Below are positions 1 through 12,841 of a stretch of 64,000 nt of DNA, piece by piece. Numbering within the stretch: the first letter of the stretch is position 1; every line of letters starts with the position of its first letter. Under the pieces are notes generated by a model. The model was not told the DNA's origin, did no database searches, and saw only the letters and a list, made by a program, of their open reading frames with translations. This DNA comes from Phymorhynchus buccinoides. Taxonomy: Eukaryota > Mollusca > Gastropoda > Neogastropoda > Raphitomidae. The position numbers and the translations under genes are program-made. The stretch is taken from positions 25,760,980-25,824,979 of the forward strand of contig CM065710.1 of assembly GCA_017654935.2 (NCBI GenBank), in the 5' to 3' direction.

Positions 1-980
1 GTCCACGTCCCAGAGCGGTGCGTCCACGTCCCAGAGCGGAGCGTCCACGTCCCAGAGCGGTGCGTCCACGTCCCAGAGTGGTGCGTCCACGTCCCAGAGT
101 GGTGCGTCCACGTCCCAGAGCGATGCGTCCACGTCCCAGAGCACTGCGTCCACGTCCCAGAGTGGTGAGTCCACGTCCCAGAGTGGTGCGTCCACGTCCG
201 GTCCCAGAGTGGGAGCGTCCACGTCCCAGAGCGGAGCGTCCACGTCCAGAGTGGTGCGTCCCACGTCCCAGAGCGCTGCGTCCACGTCCCAGAGCGGTGC
301 GTCCACGTCCCAGAGCGGAGCGTCCACGTCTCAGAGCAGAGCATCCACGTCTGGGACGTGGAGCAGCCCCACTCTGAGACGTGGACTCTCCACTCTGGGA
401 CGTGGACGCAGCGCTCTGGGACGTGGACGCACAACTCTGGGACGTGTACGCAAACGCTCCGACCTCTGGGACTCCGGCGCTCCGCTCTGGGACGCGGACG
501 CTCCGCTCTGGGACGCGGATGTGCTCCGCTCTGGGACGTGGGCGCACCGCTCTGGGACGTGGACGCTCTGCTCTGGGACGTGGACGCTCGCACTGTCGGG
601 TGGACATGGACGCACCACTCTGGGACGTAGACGCACCACTCTGGGACGTGGACGCAGGGCTCTGGGACGTGGACGCACCACTCTGGGACGTTGACGCAGC
701 GCTCTGGGACGTGGACGCACCACTCTGGGACGTGGACGCTCCGCTCTGGGACGCTGGACGCACCACTCTGGGACGTGGACGCACCACTCTGGGACGTGGA
801 CGCTCCGCTCTGGGACGTGGACGCTCCGCTCTGGGACGTGGACGCACCTACTCTGGGACGTGGACGCACCACTCTGGGACGTGGACGCACCACTCTGGGA
901 CGTGGACGCTCCGCTCTGGGACGTGGACGCACCACTCTGGGACGTGGACGCAGCGCTCTGGGACGTGGACGCTCCACTCT

Positions 981-3919
981 GAGACACACTCCACTCTGCG
1001 TCCACGTCCCAGAGCGCAGTGTCCACGTCCCAGAGTGGTGCGTCCACGTCCCAGAGCGGTGCGTCCACGTCCCAGAGCGGTGCGTCCACGTCCCAGAGTG
1101 GTGCGTCCACGTCCCAGAGCGCTGCGTCCACGTCCCAGAGTGGTGCGTCCACGTCCCAAAACGCTGCGTCCACGTCCCAGAGTGGTGCGTCCACGTCCCA
1201 GAGCCCTGCGTCCACGTCCCAGAGCGGAGCGTCCACGTCCCAGAGTGGTGCGTCCACGTCCCAGAGTGGTGCGTCCACGTCCCAGAGCGGAGCGTCCACG
1301 TCCCAGAGTGGTGCGTCCACGTCCCAGAGCTGTGCGTCCACGTCCCAGAGTGGTGCATCAACGTCCCAGAGCGCTGCGTCCACGTCCCAGAGTGGTGCGT
1401 CCACGTCCCAGAGTGCTGCGTCCACATCCCAGAGTGTTGTGTCCGCGTCCCAGAGCGGAGCGTCCACGTCCAGAGTGGTGCGTCCACGTCCCAGAGAGGT
1501 GCGTCCACGTCCCAGAGATGGAACGTCCACGTCCCAGAGCGGTGCGTCCACGTCCCAGAGTGGTGCGTCCACGTCCCAGAGCAGAGCGTCCACGTCCCAG
1601 AGCGGTGCGTCCACGTCCCAGAGCGATGCGTCCACGTCCTAGACCGGAGCGTCCAAGTCCCAGAGCGGAGCGTCCACGTCCCAGAGCGATGCGTCCACGT
1701 CCCAGACCGGAGCGTCCAAGTCCCAGAGCGCTGCGTCCACGTTCCAGAGTGGTGCGTCCACGTCCCAGAGCGCTGCGTCCACGTCCCAGAGTGGTGCGTC
1801 CACGTCCCAGAACGGTGCGTCCACGTCCCAGAGCGGTGCGTCCACGTCCCAGAGAGGTGCGTCCACGTCCCAGAGCGCTGCGTCCACGTCCCAGAGTGGT
1901 TGCGTCCACGTCCCAGAGCGCTGCGTCCACGACCAAAGTGATGCGTCCACGTCCCAGAGCGGAGCGTCCACGTCCCAGAGCGGTGCGTCCACGTCCCAGA
2001 GCGCTGCGTCCACGTCCCAGAGCGGTGCGCCCACGTCCCAGAGCGGAGCGTCCACGTCCCAGAGCGGCTGCGTCCACGTCCCAGAGTAGGTGCGTCCACG
2101 TCCCAGAGCGCTGCGTCCACGTCCCAGAGCGGTGCGTCCACGTCCCAGAGACGGAGCGTCCACGTCCCAGAGCGGTGCGTCCACGTCCCAGAGTGGTGCG
2201 TCCACGTCCCAGAGCGCTGCGTCCACGTCCCAGAGTGGTGCGTCCACGTCCCAGAGCAGCTGCGTCCGCGTCCCAGAGTGGTACGTCCACGTCCCAGAAC
2301 GCTGCGTCCACGTCCCAGAGCGGAGCGCCCACGTCCCAGAGCGGAGCGCCCACGTCCCAGAGCGGATGGCGTCCACGTCCCAGAGCGCTGCGTCCACGTC
2401 CCAGAGTGGTGCGTCCACGTCCCAGAGCGCTGCGTCCACGTCCCAGAGCAGAGCGTCCATGTCCCAGAGTGGTGCGTCCGCATCCAAGAGCAGAGCGTCC
2501 ACGTCCCAGAGCGGAGCCTCCACGTCCCAGAGTGTTGCGTCCACGTCCCAGAGCGCTGCGTCCACGTCCCAGAGTGGTGCGTCCACGTCCCAGAGCGCTG
2601 CGTCCACGTCCCAGAGTGGTGCGTCCACGTCCCAGAGTGGTGCGTCCACGTCCCAGAGCGGAGCGTCCACGTCCCAGAGTGGTGCGTCCACGTCCCAGAG
2701 CGCTGCGTCCACGTCCCAGGAGTGGTGCGTCCACGTCCCAGAGCGCTGCGTCCACGTCCAGGTGTGGTGCGGATGCTACGCTCTGGGATGCGTCCGCTCA
2801 ACTCTGGGACACTGACGCTCCGCTCTGGGACGTGGACGCTCCGCTCTGGGACGTGGACGCTCCGCTCTGGGACGTGGACGCACCGCTCTGGGACGTGGAC
2901 GCTCCGCTCTGGGACGTGGACGCACCACTCTGGGACGTGGACGCTCCGCTCTGGGACGTGGACGCTCCGCTCTGGGACGTGGACGCACCACTCTGGGACG
3001 TGGACGCTCCGCTCTGGGACGTGGACGCAGCGCTCTGGGACGTGGACGCAGCGCTCTGGGATGCGGACGCTCCGCTCTGGGACGTGGGCGCTCCGCTCTG
3101 GGACGTGGACCGCTCCGCTCTGGGGACGACGTGGACGCTCCGCTCTGGGACGAGGACGCTCCGCTCTGGGACGCGGACGCTCCGCTCTGGGACGCGGACG
3201 CTCCGCTCTGGGACGTGGGCGCTCCGCTCTGGGACGTGGGCGCTCCGCTCTGGGACGTGGGCGCTCCGCTCTGGGACGCGGACGCTCCACTCTGGGACGC
3301 GGACGCTCCGCTCTGGGACGTGGGCGCACCGCTCTGGGACGTGGACGCTCCGCTCTGGGACGCGGACGCTCCGCTCTGGGACGCGGACGCTCCTCTCTGG
3401 GACGTGGGCGCTCCGCTCTGGGACGTGGGTGCTCCGCTCTGGGACGTGGGCGCTCCGCTCTGGGATGAGGCGCTTCGCTCTGGGACGTGGGCGCTCCGCT
3501 CTGGGACGCGGACGCTCCACTCTGGGACGTGGGCGCTCCGCTCTGGGACGTGGGCGCACCGCTCTGGGACGTGGACGCTCCGCTCTGGGACGTGGACGCT
3601 CCGCTCTGGGACGCGGACGCTCCGCTCTGGGACGTGGACGCACCGCTCTGGGACGAGGCGCTCCGCTCTGGGACATGGACGCTCCGCTCTGGGACGCGGA
3701 CGCTCCACTCTGGGACGTGGGCGCTCCGCTCTGGGACGAGGCGCTCCGCTCTGGGACGTGGACGCTCCGCTCTGGGACGCGGACGCTCCTCTCTGGGACG
3801 TGGGCGCTCCGCTCTGGTACGAGGCGCTCCGCTCTGGGACGTGGGCGCACTGCTCTGGGACGTCGACGCTCCGCTCTGGGACGTGGACGCTCCGCTCTGG
3901 GACGTGGACGCTCCGCTCT
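981..3919. repeat. Satellite higher-order unit 1 (J2 to J2)
   Basis: Unit of 2,939 bp: a 1,780-bp F arm then a 1,159-bp R arm. J1 at 2761 is of the A subfamily (GCGGATGCT, later CTCAACTCTGGGACACTGACG). The F arm has private marks: a monomer lacking three bases near 1470-1480 and two CCGGAGCGTCCAAGTCC monomers near 1640-1720. These are useful anchors because they recur, inverted, in block 2. Confidence 0.9.
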
Positions 3920-6297
3920 GAGACACACTCCACTCTGCGTCCACGTCCCAGAGTGGTGCGTCCACGTCCCAGAGCGCAGCGTCCACGTCCCAGAGTGGTG
4001 CGTCCACGTCCCAGAGCGCTTCGTCCGTGTCCCAGAGTGGTGCGTCCACGTCCCAGAACGCTGTGTCCACGTCCCAGAACGCTGTGTCCACGTCCCAGAG
4101 TGGTGCGTCCACGTCCCAAAACGCTGCGTCCACGTCCCAGAGTGGTGCGTCCACGTCCCAGAGTGGTGCGTCCACGTACCAAAACGCTGCGTCCACGTCC
4201 CAGAGTGGTGCGTCCATGTCCCAGAGCCCTGCGTCCACGTCCCAGAGAGGTGCGTCCACGTCCCAGAGAGGTGCGTCCACGTCCCAGAGTGGTGCGTCCA
4301 CGTCCCAGAGCGCTGCGTCCACGTCCCAGAGTGGTGCGTCCACGTCCCAGAGCAGAGCGTCCACGTCCCAGAGCGGTGCGTCCACGTCCCAGAGTGGTGC
4401 GTCCACGTCCCAGAGCGGAGCGTCCACGTCCCAGAGCGGTGCGTCCACGTCCCAGAGTGGTGCGTCCACGTCCCAGAGCGGTGCGTCCACGTCCCAGAGT
4501 GGTGCGTCCACGTCCCAGAGCGGTGCGTCCACGTCCCAGAGCGGTGCGTCCACGTCCCAGAGCGGTGCGTCCACGTCCCAGAGTGGTGCGTCCACGTCCC
4601 AGAGCGGTGCGTCCACGTCCCAGAGCGGTGCGTCCACGTCCCAGAGTGGTGCGTCCACGTCCCAGAGTGGTGCGTCCACGTCCCAGAGTGGTGCGTCCGC
4701 GTCCCAGAGCGGTGCGTCCACGTCCCAGAGCGGTGCGTCCCCGTCCCAGAGTGGTGCGTCCACGCGGTGCGTCCACGTCCCAGAGTGGTGCGTCCACGTC
4801 CCAGAGCGGTGCGTCCACGTCCCAGAGTGGTGCGTCCACGTCCCAGAGCGCTGCGTCCACGTCCCAGAGTGGTGCGTCCACGTCCCAGAGCGGTGCGTCC
4901 ACGTCCCAGAGCGGTGCGTCCACGTCCCAGAGCGGTGCGTCCACGTCCCAGAGCGGTGCGTCCACGTCCCAGAGCGGTGCGTCCACGTCCCAGAGCGCTG
5001 CGTCCACGTCCCAGAGTGGTGCGTCCACGTCCCAGAGCGGTGCGTCCACGTCCCAGAGCGCTGCGTCCACGTCCCAGAGCGGATGCGTCCACGTCCCAGA
5101 GCGGTGCGTCCACGTCCCAGAGCGGTGCGTCCACGTCCCAGAGCGATGCGTCCACGTCCCAGAGCGGAGCGTCCACGTCCCAGAGTGGTGCGTCCACGTC
5201 CCAGAGCAGAGCGTCCACGTCCCAGAGACGGAGCGTCCTCAACCCAGAGCGGAGCGCCCACGTCCCATAGCGATGCGTCCACGTCCCAGAGCGCTGCGTC
5301 CACGTCCCAGAGTGGTGCGTCCACGTCCCAGAGCGCTGCGTCCACGTCCCAGAGCGCTGCGTCCACGTCCCAGAGTGGTGCGTCCACGTCCCAGAGCGGT
5401 GCGTCCACGTCCCAGAGCAGAGCGTCCATGTCCCAGAGTGGTGCGTCCACATCCAAGAGCAGTGCGTCCACGTCCCAGAGCGGAGCGTCCACGTCCCAGA
5501 GTGGTGCGTCCACGTCCCAGAGCGCTGCGTCCACGTCCCAGAGCGCTGCGTCCACGTCCCAGAGCGCTGCGTCCACGTCCCAGAGTGGTGCGTCCACGTC
5601 CCAGAGTGGTGCGTCCACGTCCCAGAGTGGTGCGTCCACGTCCCAGAGCAGAGCGTCCACGTCCCAGAGTGGTGCGTCCACGTCCCAGAGCGCTGCGTCC
5701 ACGTCCCAGAGTGGTGCGTCCACGTCCCAGAGCGCTGCGTCCACGTCCAGGTGTGGTGCGGATGCTCCGCTCTGGGATGCGTCCGCTCAACTCTGGGACA
5801 CTGACGCTCCGCTCTGGGACGTGGACGCTCCGCTCTGGGACGTGGACGCACCGCTCTGGGACGTGGACGCTCCGCTCTGGGACGTGGACGCACCACTCTG
5901 GGACGTGGACGCTCCGCTCTGGGACGTGGACGCTCCGCTCTGGGACGTGGACGCACCACTCTGGGACGTGGACGCTCCGCTCTGGGACATTGACGCAGCG
6001 CTCTGGGACGTGGACGCAGCGCTCTGGGACGCGGACGCTCCGCTCTGGGACGCGGACGCTCCGCTCTGGGACGTGGACGCTCCGCTCTGGGACGTGGACG
6101 CTCCGCTCTGGGACGTGGCCGCTCCGCTCTGGGACGTGGACGCTCCGCTCTGGGACGTGGACGCTCCGCTCTGGGACGTGGACGCTCCGCTCTGGGACGT
6201 GGACGCTCCGCTCTGGGACGTGGACGCTCCGCTCTGGGACGCGGACGCACCGCTCTGGGACGTGGACGCCCGCTCTGGGACGCGGACGCTCCGCTCT

Positions 6298-6328
<31 letters not shown>

Positions 6329-6859
6329 TCCGCTCTGGGACGTGGACGCTCCGCTCTGGGACGCGGACACTCCGCTCTGGGACGTGGGCGCTCCGCTCTG
6401 GGATGAGGCGCTTCGCTCTGGGACGTGGGCGCTCCGCTCTGGGACGCAGACGCTCCACTCTGGGACGTGGGCGCTCCACTCTGGGACGTGGGCGCACCGC
6501 TCTGGGACGTGGACGCTCCGCTCTGGGACGTGGACGCTCCGCTCTGGGACGTGGACGCTCCGCTCTGGGACGTGGGCGCTCCGCTCTGGGACGTGGACGC
6601 TCCGCTCTGGGACGTGGACGCTCCGCTCTGGGACGCGGACGCTCCACTCTGGGACGTGGGCGCTCCGCTCTGGGACGTGGGCGCTCCGCTCTGGGACGTG
6701 GACGCTCCGCTCTGGGACGCGGACGCTCCTCTCTGGGACGTGGGCGCTCCGCTCTGGTACGAGGCGCTCCGCTCTGGGACGTGGGCGCACTGCTCTGGGA
6801 CGTGGACGCTCCGCTCTGGGACGTGGACGCTCCGCTCTGGGACGTGGACGCTCCGCTCT
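3920..6859. repeat. Satellite higher-order unit 2 (J2 to J2)
   Basis: Unit of 2,940 bp: 1,830-bp F arm and 1,110-bp R arm, with an A-subfamily J1 at 5750. The R arm contains a short (GCGGAC)n hexanucleotide run at about 6303-6326, which breaks the 21-bp periodicity. A cluster of AAAACGCTGCG-type monomers lies soon after J2, as in the other units. Confidence 0.9.
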
Positions 6860-9800
6860 GAGACACACTCCACTCTGCGTCCACGTCCCAGAGTGGTGCG
6901 TCCACGTCCCAGAGCGCAGTGTCCACGTCCCAGAGTGGTGCGTCCACGTCCCAGAGCGCTTCGTCCGTGTCCCAGAGTGGTGCGTCCACGTCCCAGAACG
7001 CTGTGTCCACGTCCCAGAGTGGTGCGTCCACGTCCCAGAACGCTGCGTCCACGTCCCAGAGCGGTGCGTCCACGTCCCAGAGTGGTGCGTCCACGTCCCA
7101 AAACGCTGCGTCCACGTCCCAGAGTGGTGCGTCCACGTCCCAGAGCCCTGCGTCCACGTCCCAGAGTGGTGCGTCCACGTCCCAGAGCGGAGCGTCCACG
7201 TCCCAGAGTGGTGCGTCCACGTCCCAGAGCGCTGCGTCCACGTCCCAGAGTGGTGCGTCCACGTCCCAGAGCGGAGCGTCCACGTCCCAGAGCGGTGCGT
7301 CCACGTCCCAGAGTGGTGCGTCCACGTCCCAGAGCGGTGCGTCCACGTCCCAGAGCGCTGCGTCCACGTCCCAGAGTGGTGCGTCCACGTCCCAGAGCCC
7401 TGCGTCCACGTCCCAGAGTGGTGCGTCCACGTCCCAGAGCGGTGCGTCCACGTCCCCCAGACGTCCCAGAGCGCTGCGTCCACGTCCCAGAGTGGTGCGT
7501 CCACGTCCCAGAGTGGTGCGTCCACGTCCCAGAGCGGTGCGTCCACGTCCCAGAGCGCTGCGTCCACGTCCCAGAGTGGTGCGTCCACGTCCCAGAGCAG
7601 CGTCCACGTCCCAGAGTGGTGCGTCCACGTCCCAGAGCGCTGCGTCCACGTCCCAGAGTGGTGCGTCCACGTCCCAGAGCGGTGCGTCCACGTCCCAGAG
7701 CGGTGCGTCCACGTCCCAGAGTGGTGCGTCCACGTCCCAGAGCGGAGCGTCCACGTCCGAGAGTGTTGCGTCCACGTCCCAGAGTGGTGCGTCAACGTCC
7801 GAGAGTGGTGCGTCCACGTCCCAGAGCGGTGCGTCCACGTCCCAGAGCGGTGCGTCCACGTCCCAGAGTGGTGCGTCCACGTCCCAGAGTGGTGCGTCCA
7901 CGTCCCAGAGCGCTGCGTCCACGTCCCAGAGCGGTGCGTCCACGTCCCAGAGTGGTGCGTCCACGTCCCAGAGTGGTGCGTCCACGTCCCAGAGTGGTGC
8001 GTCCACGTCCCAGAGCGGAGCGTCCACGTCCAGACGGTGCGTCCACGTCCCAGAGTGGTGCGTCCACGTCCCAGAGCGGTGCGTCCACGTCCCAGAGCGG
8101 TGCGTCCACGTCCCAGAGCGGTGCGTCCACGTCCCAGAGCGGTGCGTCCACGTCCCAGAGTGGTGCGTCCACGTCCCAGAGCGTGCGTCCACGTCCCAGA
8201 GTGGTGCGTCCACGTCCCAGAGCGCTGCGTCCACGTCCCAGAGCTGCGTCCACGTCCCAGAGACGGCGTCCACGTCCCAGAGCGGTGCGTCCACGTCCCA
8301 GAGCGGTGCGTCCACGTCCCAGAGCGCTGCGTCCACGTCCCAGAGTGGTGCGTCCACGTCCCAGAGCGCTGCGTCCACGTCCCAGAGCGCTGCGTCCACG
8401 TCCCAGAGTGGTGCGTCCACGTCCCAGAGCGCTGCGTCCACGTCCCAGAGTGGAGCGTCCATGTCCCAGAGTGGTGCGTCCACGTCCCAGAGCGGAGCGT
8501 CCACGTCCCAGAGCGGAGCGTCCACGTCCCAGAGTGGTGCGTCCACGTCCCAGAGCGCTGCGTCCACGTCCCAGAGCGGTGCGTCCACGTCCCAGAGCGC
8601 TGCGTCCACGTCCCAGAGTGGTGCGTCCACGTCCCAGAGTGGTGCGTCCACGTCCCAGAGTGGTGCGTCCACGTCCCAGAGCGGAGCGTCCACGTCCCAG
8701 AGTGGTGCGTCCACGTCCCAGAGCGCTGCGTCCACGTCCCAGAGTGGTGCGTCCACGTCCCAGAGCGCTGCGTCCACGTCCAGGTGTGGTGCGGATGCTC
8801 CGCTCTGGGATGCGTCCGCTCAACTCTGGGACACTGACGCTCCGCTCTGGGACGTGGACGCTCCGCTCTGGGACGTGGACGCACCGCTCTGGGACGTGGA
8901 CGCTCCGCTCTGGGACGTGGACGCACCACTCTGGGACGTGGACGCTCCGCTCTGGGACGTGGACGCTCCGCTCTGGGACGTGGACGCACCACTCTGGGAC
9001 GTGGACGCTCCGCTCTGGGACATTGACGCAGCGCTCTGGGACGTGGACGCAGCGCTCTGGGACGCGGACGCTCCGCTCTGGGACGTGGACGCTCCGCTCT
9101 GGGACGTGGACGCTCCGCTCTGGGACGTGGACGCTCCGCTCTGGGACGTGGACGCTCCGCTCTGGGATGAGGACGCTCCGCTCTGGGACGAGGACGCTCC
9201 GCTCTGGGACGTGGCCGCTCCGCTCTGGGACGTGGACGCTCCGCTCTGGGATGAGGACGCTCCGCTCTGGGACGCGGACGCACCGCTCTGGGACGTCCCG
9301 CTCTGGGACGCGGACGCTCCGCTCTGGGACGCGGACGCTCCGCTCGCGGACGCGGACGCTCCGCTCTGGGACGTGGACGCTCCGCTCTGGGACGCGGACG
9401 CTCCGCTCTGGGACGTGGGCGCTCCGCTCTGGGACGTGGGCGCTCCGCTCTGGGACGTGGGCGCTCCGCTCTGGGTCGCAGACGCTCCACTCTGGGACGT
9501 GGGCGCTCCACTCTGGGACGTGGGCGCACCGCTCTGGGACGTGGACACTCAGCTCTGGGACATGGACGCTCCGCTCTGGGACGTGGACGCTCCGCTCTGG
9601 GACGTGGGCGCTCCGCTCTGGGACGTGGGCGCTCCGCTCTGGGACGTGGACGCTCCGCTCTGGGACGCGGACGCTCCGCTCTGGGACGTGGGCGCTCCGC
9701 TCTGGGACGAGGCGCTCCGCTCTGGGACGTGGACGCTCCGCTCTGGGACGCGGACGCTCCTCTCTGGGACGTGGGCGCTCCGCTCTGGGACGTGGGCGCT

Positions 9801-9891
9801 CCGCTCTGGGACGTGGACGCACCGCTCTGGGACGTGGACGCACCGCTCTGGGACGTGGACGCTCCGCTCTGGGACGTGGACGCTCCGCTCT
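6860..9891. repeat. Satellite higher-order unit 3 (J2 to J2)
   Basis: Unit of 3,032 bp: 1,923-bp F arm and 1,109-bp R arm, A-subfamily J1 at 8783. Several monomers are truncated or fused (near 7455, 7600, 8030, 8180 and 8245), so the reading frame of the repeat shifts repeatedly within the unit, with no sign of frame conservation. Confidence 0.9.
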
Positions 9892-12251
9892 GAGACACAC
9901 TCCACTCTGCGTCCACGTCCCAGAGTGGTGCGTCCACGTCCCAGAGCGCAGCGTCCACGTCCCAGAGTGGTGCGTCCACGTCCCAGAGCGCTGCGTCCAC
10001 GTCCCAGAGTGGTGCGTCCACGTCCCAGAACGCTGTGTCCACGTCCCAGAGTGGTGCGTCCACGTCCCAGAACGCTGCGTCCACGTCCCAGAGTGGTGCG
10101 TCCACGTCCCAGAGTGGTGCGTCCACGTCCCAGAACGCTGCGTCCACGTCCCAGAGTGGTGCGTCCACGTCCCAGAGCGCTGCGTCCACGTCCCAGAGTG
10201 GTGCGTCCACGTCCCAGAGCGGTGCGTCCACGTCCCAGAGTGGTGCGTCCACGTCCCAGAGCGCTGCGTCCACGTCCCAGAGTGGTGCGTCCACGTCCCA
10301 GAGCGGTGCGTCCACGTCCCAGAGCGGTGCGTCCACGTCCCAGAGTGGTGCGTCCACGTCCCAGAGCGGAGCGTCCACGTCCCAGAGCGCTGCGTCCACG
10401 TCCCAGAGTGGTGCGTCCACGTCCCAGAGCCCTGCGTCCACGTCCCAGAGTGGTGCGTCCACGTCCCAGAGCGGTGCGTCCACGTCCCAGAGCGGTGCGT
10501 CCACGTCCCAGAGCGCTGCGTCCACGTCCCAGAGTGGTGCGTCCACGTCCCAGAGTGGTGCGTCCACGTCCCAGAGCGCTGCGTCCACGTCCCAGAGTGG
10601 TGCGTCCACGTCCCAGAGCGCTGCGTCCACGTCCCAGAGCGCTGCGTCCACGTCCCAGAGCGGTGCGTCCACGTCCCAGAGCGCTGCGTCCACGTCCCAG
10701 AGCGGTGCGTCCACGTCCCAGAGTGGTGCGTCCACGTCCCAGAGCGCTGCGTCCACGTCCCAGAGTGGTGCGTCCACGTCCCAGAGCGGTGCGTCCACGT
10801 CCCAGAGAGGTGCGTCCACGTCCCAGAGCGGTGCGTCCACGTCCCAGAGCGCTGCGTCCACGTCCCAGAGCGGAGCGTCCACGTCCCAGAGCGGTGCGTC
10901 CACGTCCCAGAGCGGAGCGTCCACGTCCCAGAGCGGTGCGTCCACGTCCCAGAGTGGTGCGTCCACGTCCCAGAGCGCTGCGTCCACGTCCCAGAGTGGT
11001 GCGTCCACGTCCCAGAGGCTGCGTCCACGTCCCAGAGTGGTGCGTCCACGTCCCAGAGCGGTGCGTCCACGTCCCAGAGCGGTGCGTCCACGTCCCAGAG
11101 TGGTGCGTCCACGTCCCAGAGCGCTGCGTCCACGTCCCAGAGTGGTGCGTCCACGTCCCAGAGTGGTGCGTCCACGTCCCAGAGCGGAGCGTCCACGTCC
11201 CAGAGCGGTGCGTCCACGTCCCAGAGCGCTGCGTCCACGTCCCAGAGTGGTGCGTCCACGTCCCAGAACGGTGCGTCCACGTCCCAGAGTGGTGCGTCCA
11301 CGTCCCAGAGCGCTGCGTCCATGTCCCAGAGTGGTGCGTCCACGTCCCAGAGTGGTGCGTCCACGTCCCAGAGCGGTGCGTCCACGTCCCAGAGTGGTGC
11401 GTCCACGTCCCAGAGTGGTGCGTCCACGTCCCAGAGCGGTGCGTCCACGTCCCAGAGTGGTGCGTCCACGTCCCAGAGTGGTGCGTCCACGTCCCAGAGC
11501 AGCGTCCACGTCCCAGAGCGGTGCGTCCACGTCCCAGAGTGGTGCGTCCACGTCCCAGAGCGGAGCGTCCACGTCCCAGAGTGGTGCGTCCACGTCCCAG
11601 AGTGGTGCGTCCACGTCCCAGAGCGCTGCGTGCACGTCCAGGTGTGGTGCGGACGCTCCGCTCTGGGATGTGTCCGCTCCACTCTGGGACACGGACGCTC
11701 CGCTCTGGGACGTGGACGCTCCGCTCTGGGACGTGGACGCTCCGCTCTGGGACGTGGACGCACCTCTCTGGGACGTGGACGCTCCGCTCTGGGACGTGGA
11801 CGCACCGCTCTGGGACGTGGACGCTCCACTCTGGGACGTGGACGCTCCGCTCTGGGACGTGGACGCAGCGCTCTGGGACGCGGACGCTCCGCTCTGGGAC
11901 GTGGACGCAGCGCTCTGGGACGTGGACGCTCCGCTCTGGGACGTGGACGCTCCGCTCTGGGACGTGGCCGCTCCGCTCTGGGACGTGGCCGCTCCGCTCT
12001 GGGATGAGGACGCTCCGCTCTTGGACGAGGACGCTCCGCTCTGGGACGCGGACGCTCCGCTCTGGGACGCGGACGCTCCGCTCTGGGACGTGGGCGCTCC
12101 GCTCTGGGATGAGGCGCTCCGCTCTGGGACGCGGGCGCTCCGCTCTGGGACGCGGACGCTCCACTCTGGGACGTGGGCGCTCCGCTCTGGGACGTGGGCG
12201 CACCGCTCTGGGACGTCCGCTCTGGGACGCGGACGCTCCGCTCTGGGACGC

Positions 12252-12287
<36 letters not shown>

Positions 12288-12841
12288 CTCCGCTCTGGGA
12301 CGCGGACGCTCCGCTCTGGGACGTGGACGCTCCGCTCTGGGACGCGGACGCTCCGCTCTGGGACGTGGGCGCTCCGCTCTGGGACGTGGGCGCTCCGCTC
12401 TGGGACGTGGGCGCTCCGCTCTGGGACGCGGACGCTCCGCTCTGGGACGTGGGCGCTCCGCTCTGGGACGTGGGCGCACCGCTCTGGGACGTGGACGCTC
12501 CGCTCTGGGACATGGACGCTCCGCTCTGGGACGCGGACGCTCCGCTCTGGGACGTGGGCGCACCGCTCTGGGACGAGGCGCTCCGCTCTGGGACGTGGAC
12601 GCTCCGCTCTGGGACGTGGACGCTCCACTCTGGGACGTGGGCGCTCCGCTCTGGGACGTGGGCGCTCCGCTCTGGGACGTGGACGCTCCGCTCTGGGACG
12701 CGGACGCTCCTCTCTGGGACGTGGGCGCTCCGCTCTGGGACGTGGACGCTCCGCTCTGGGACGTGGGCGCACCGCTCTGGGACGTGGACGCTCCGCTCTG
12801 GGACGTGGACGCTCCGCTCTGGGACGTGGACGCTCCGCTCT
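9892..12841. repeat. Satellite higher-order unit 4 (J2 to J2)
   Basis: Unit of 2,950 bp: 1,749-bp F arm and 1,201-bp R arm. Its J1 at 11641 is of the B subfamily (GCGGACGCT, GGGATGTGTCCGCTCCACT, ACACGGACGC), which it shares only with the next unit. A (GCGGAC)n run lies at about 12250-12287 in the R arm. Confidence 0.9.
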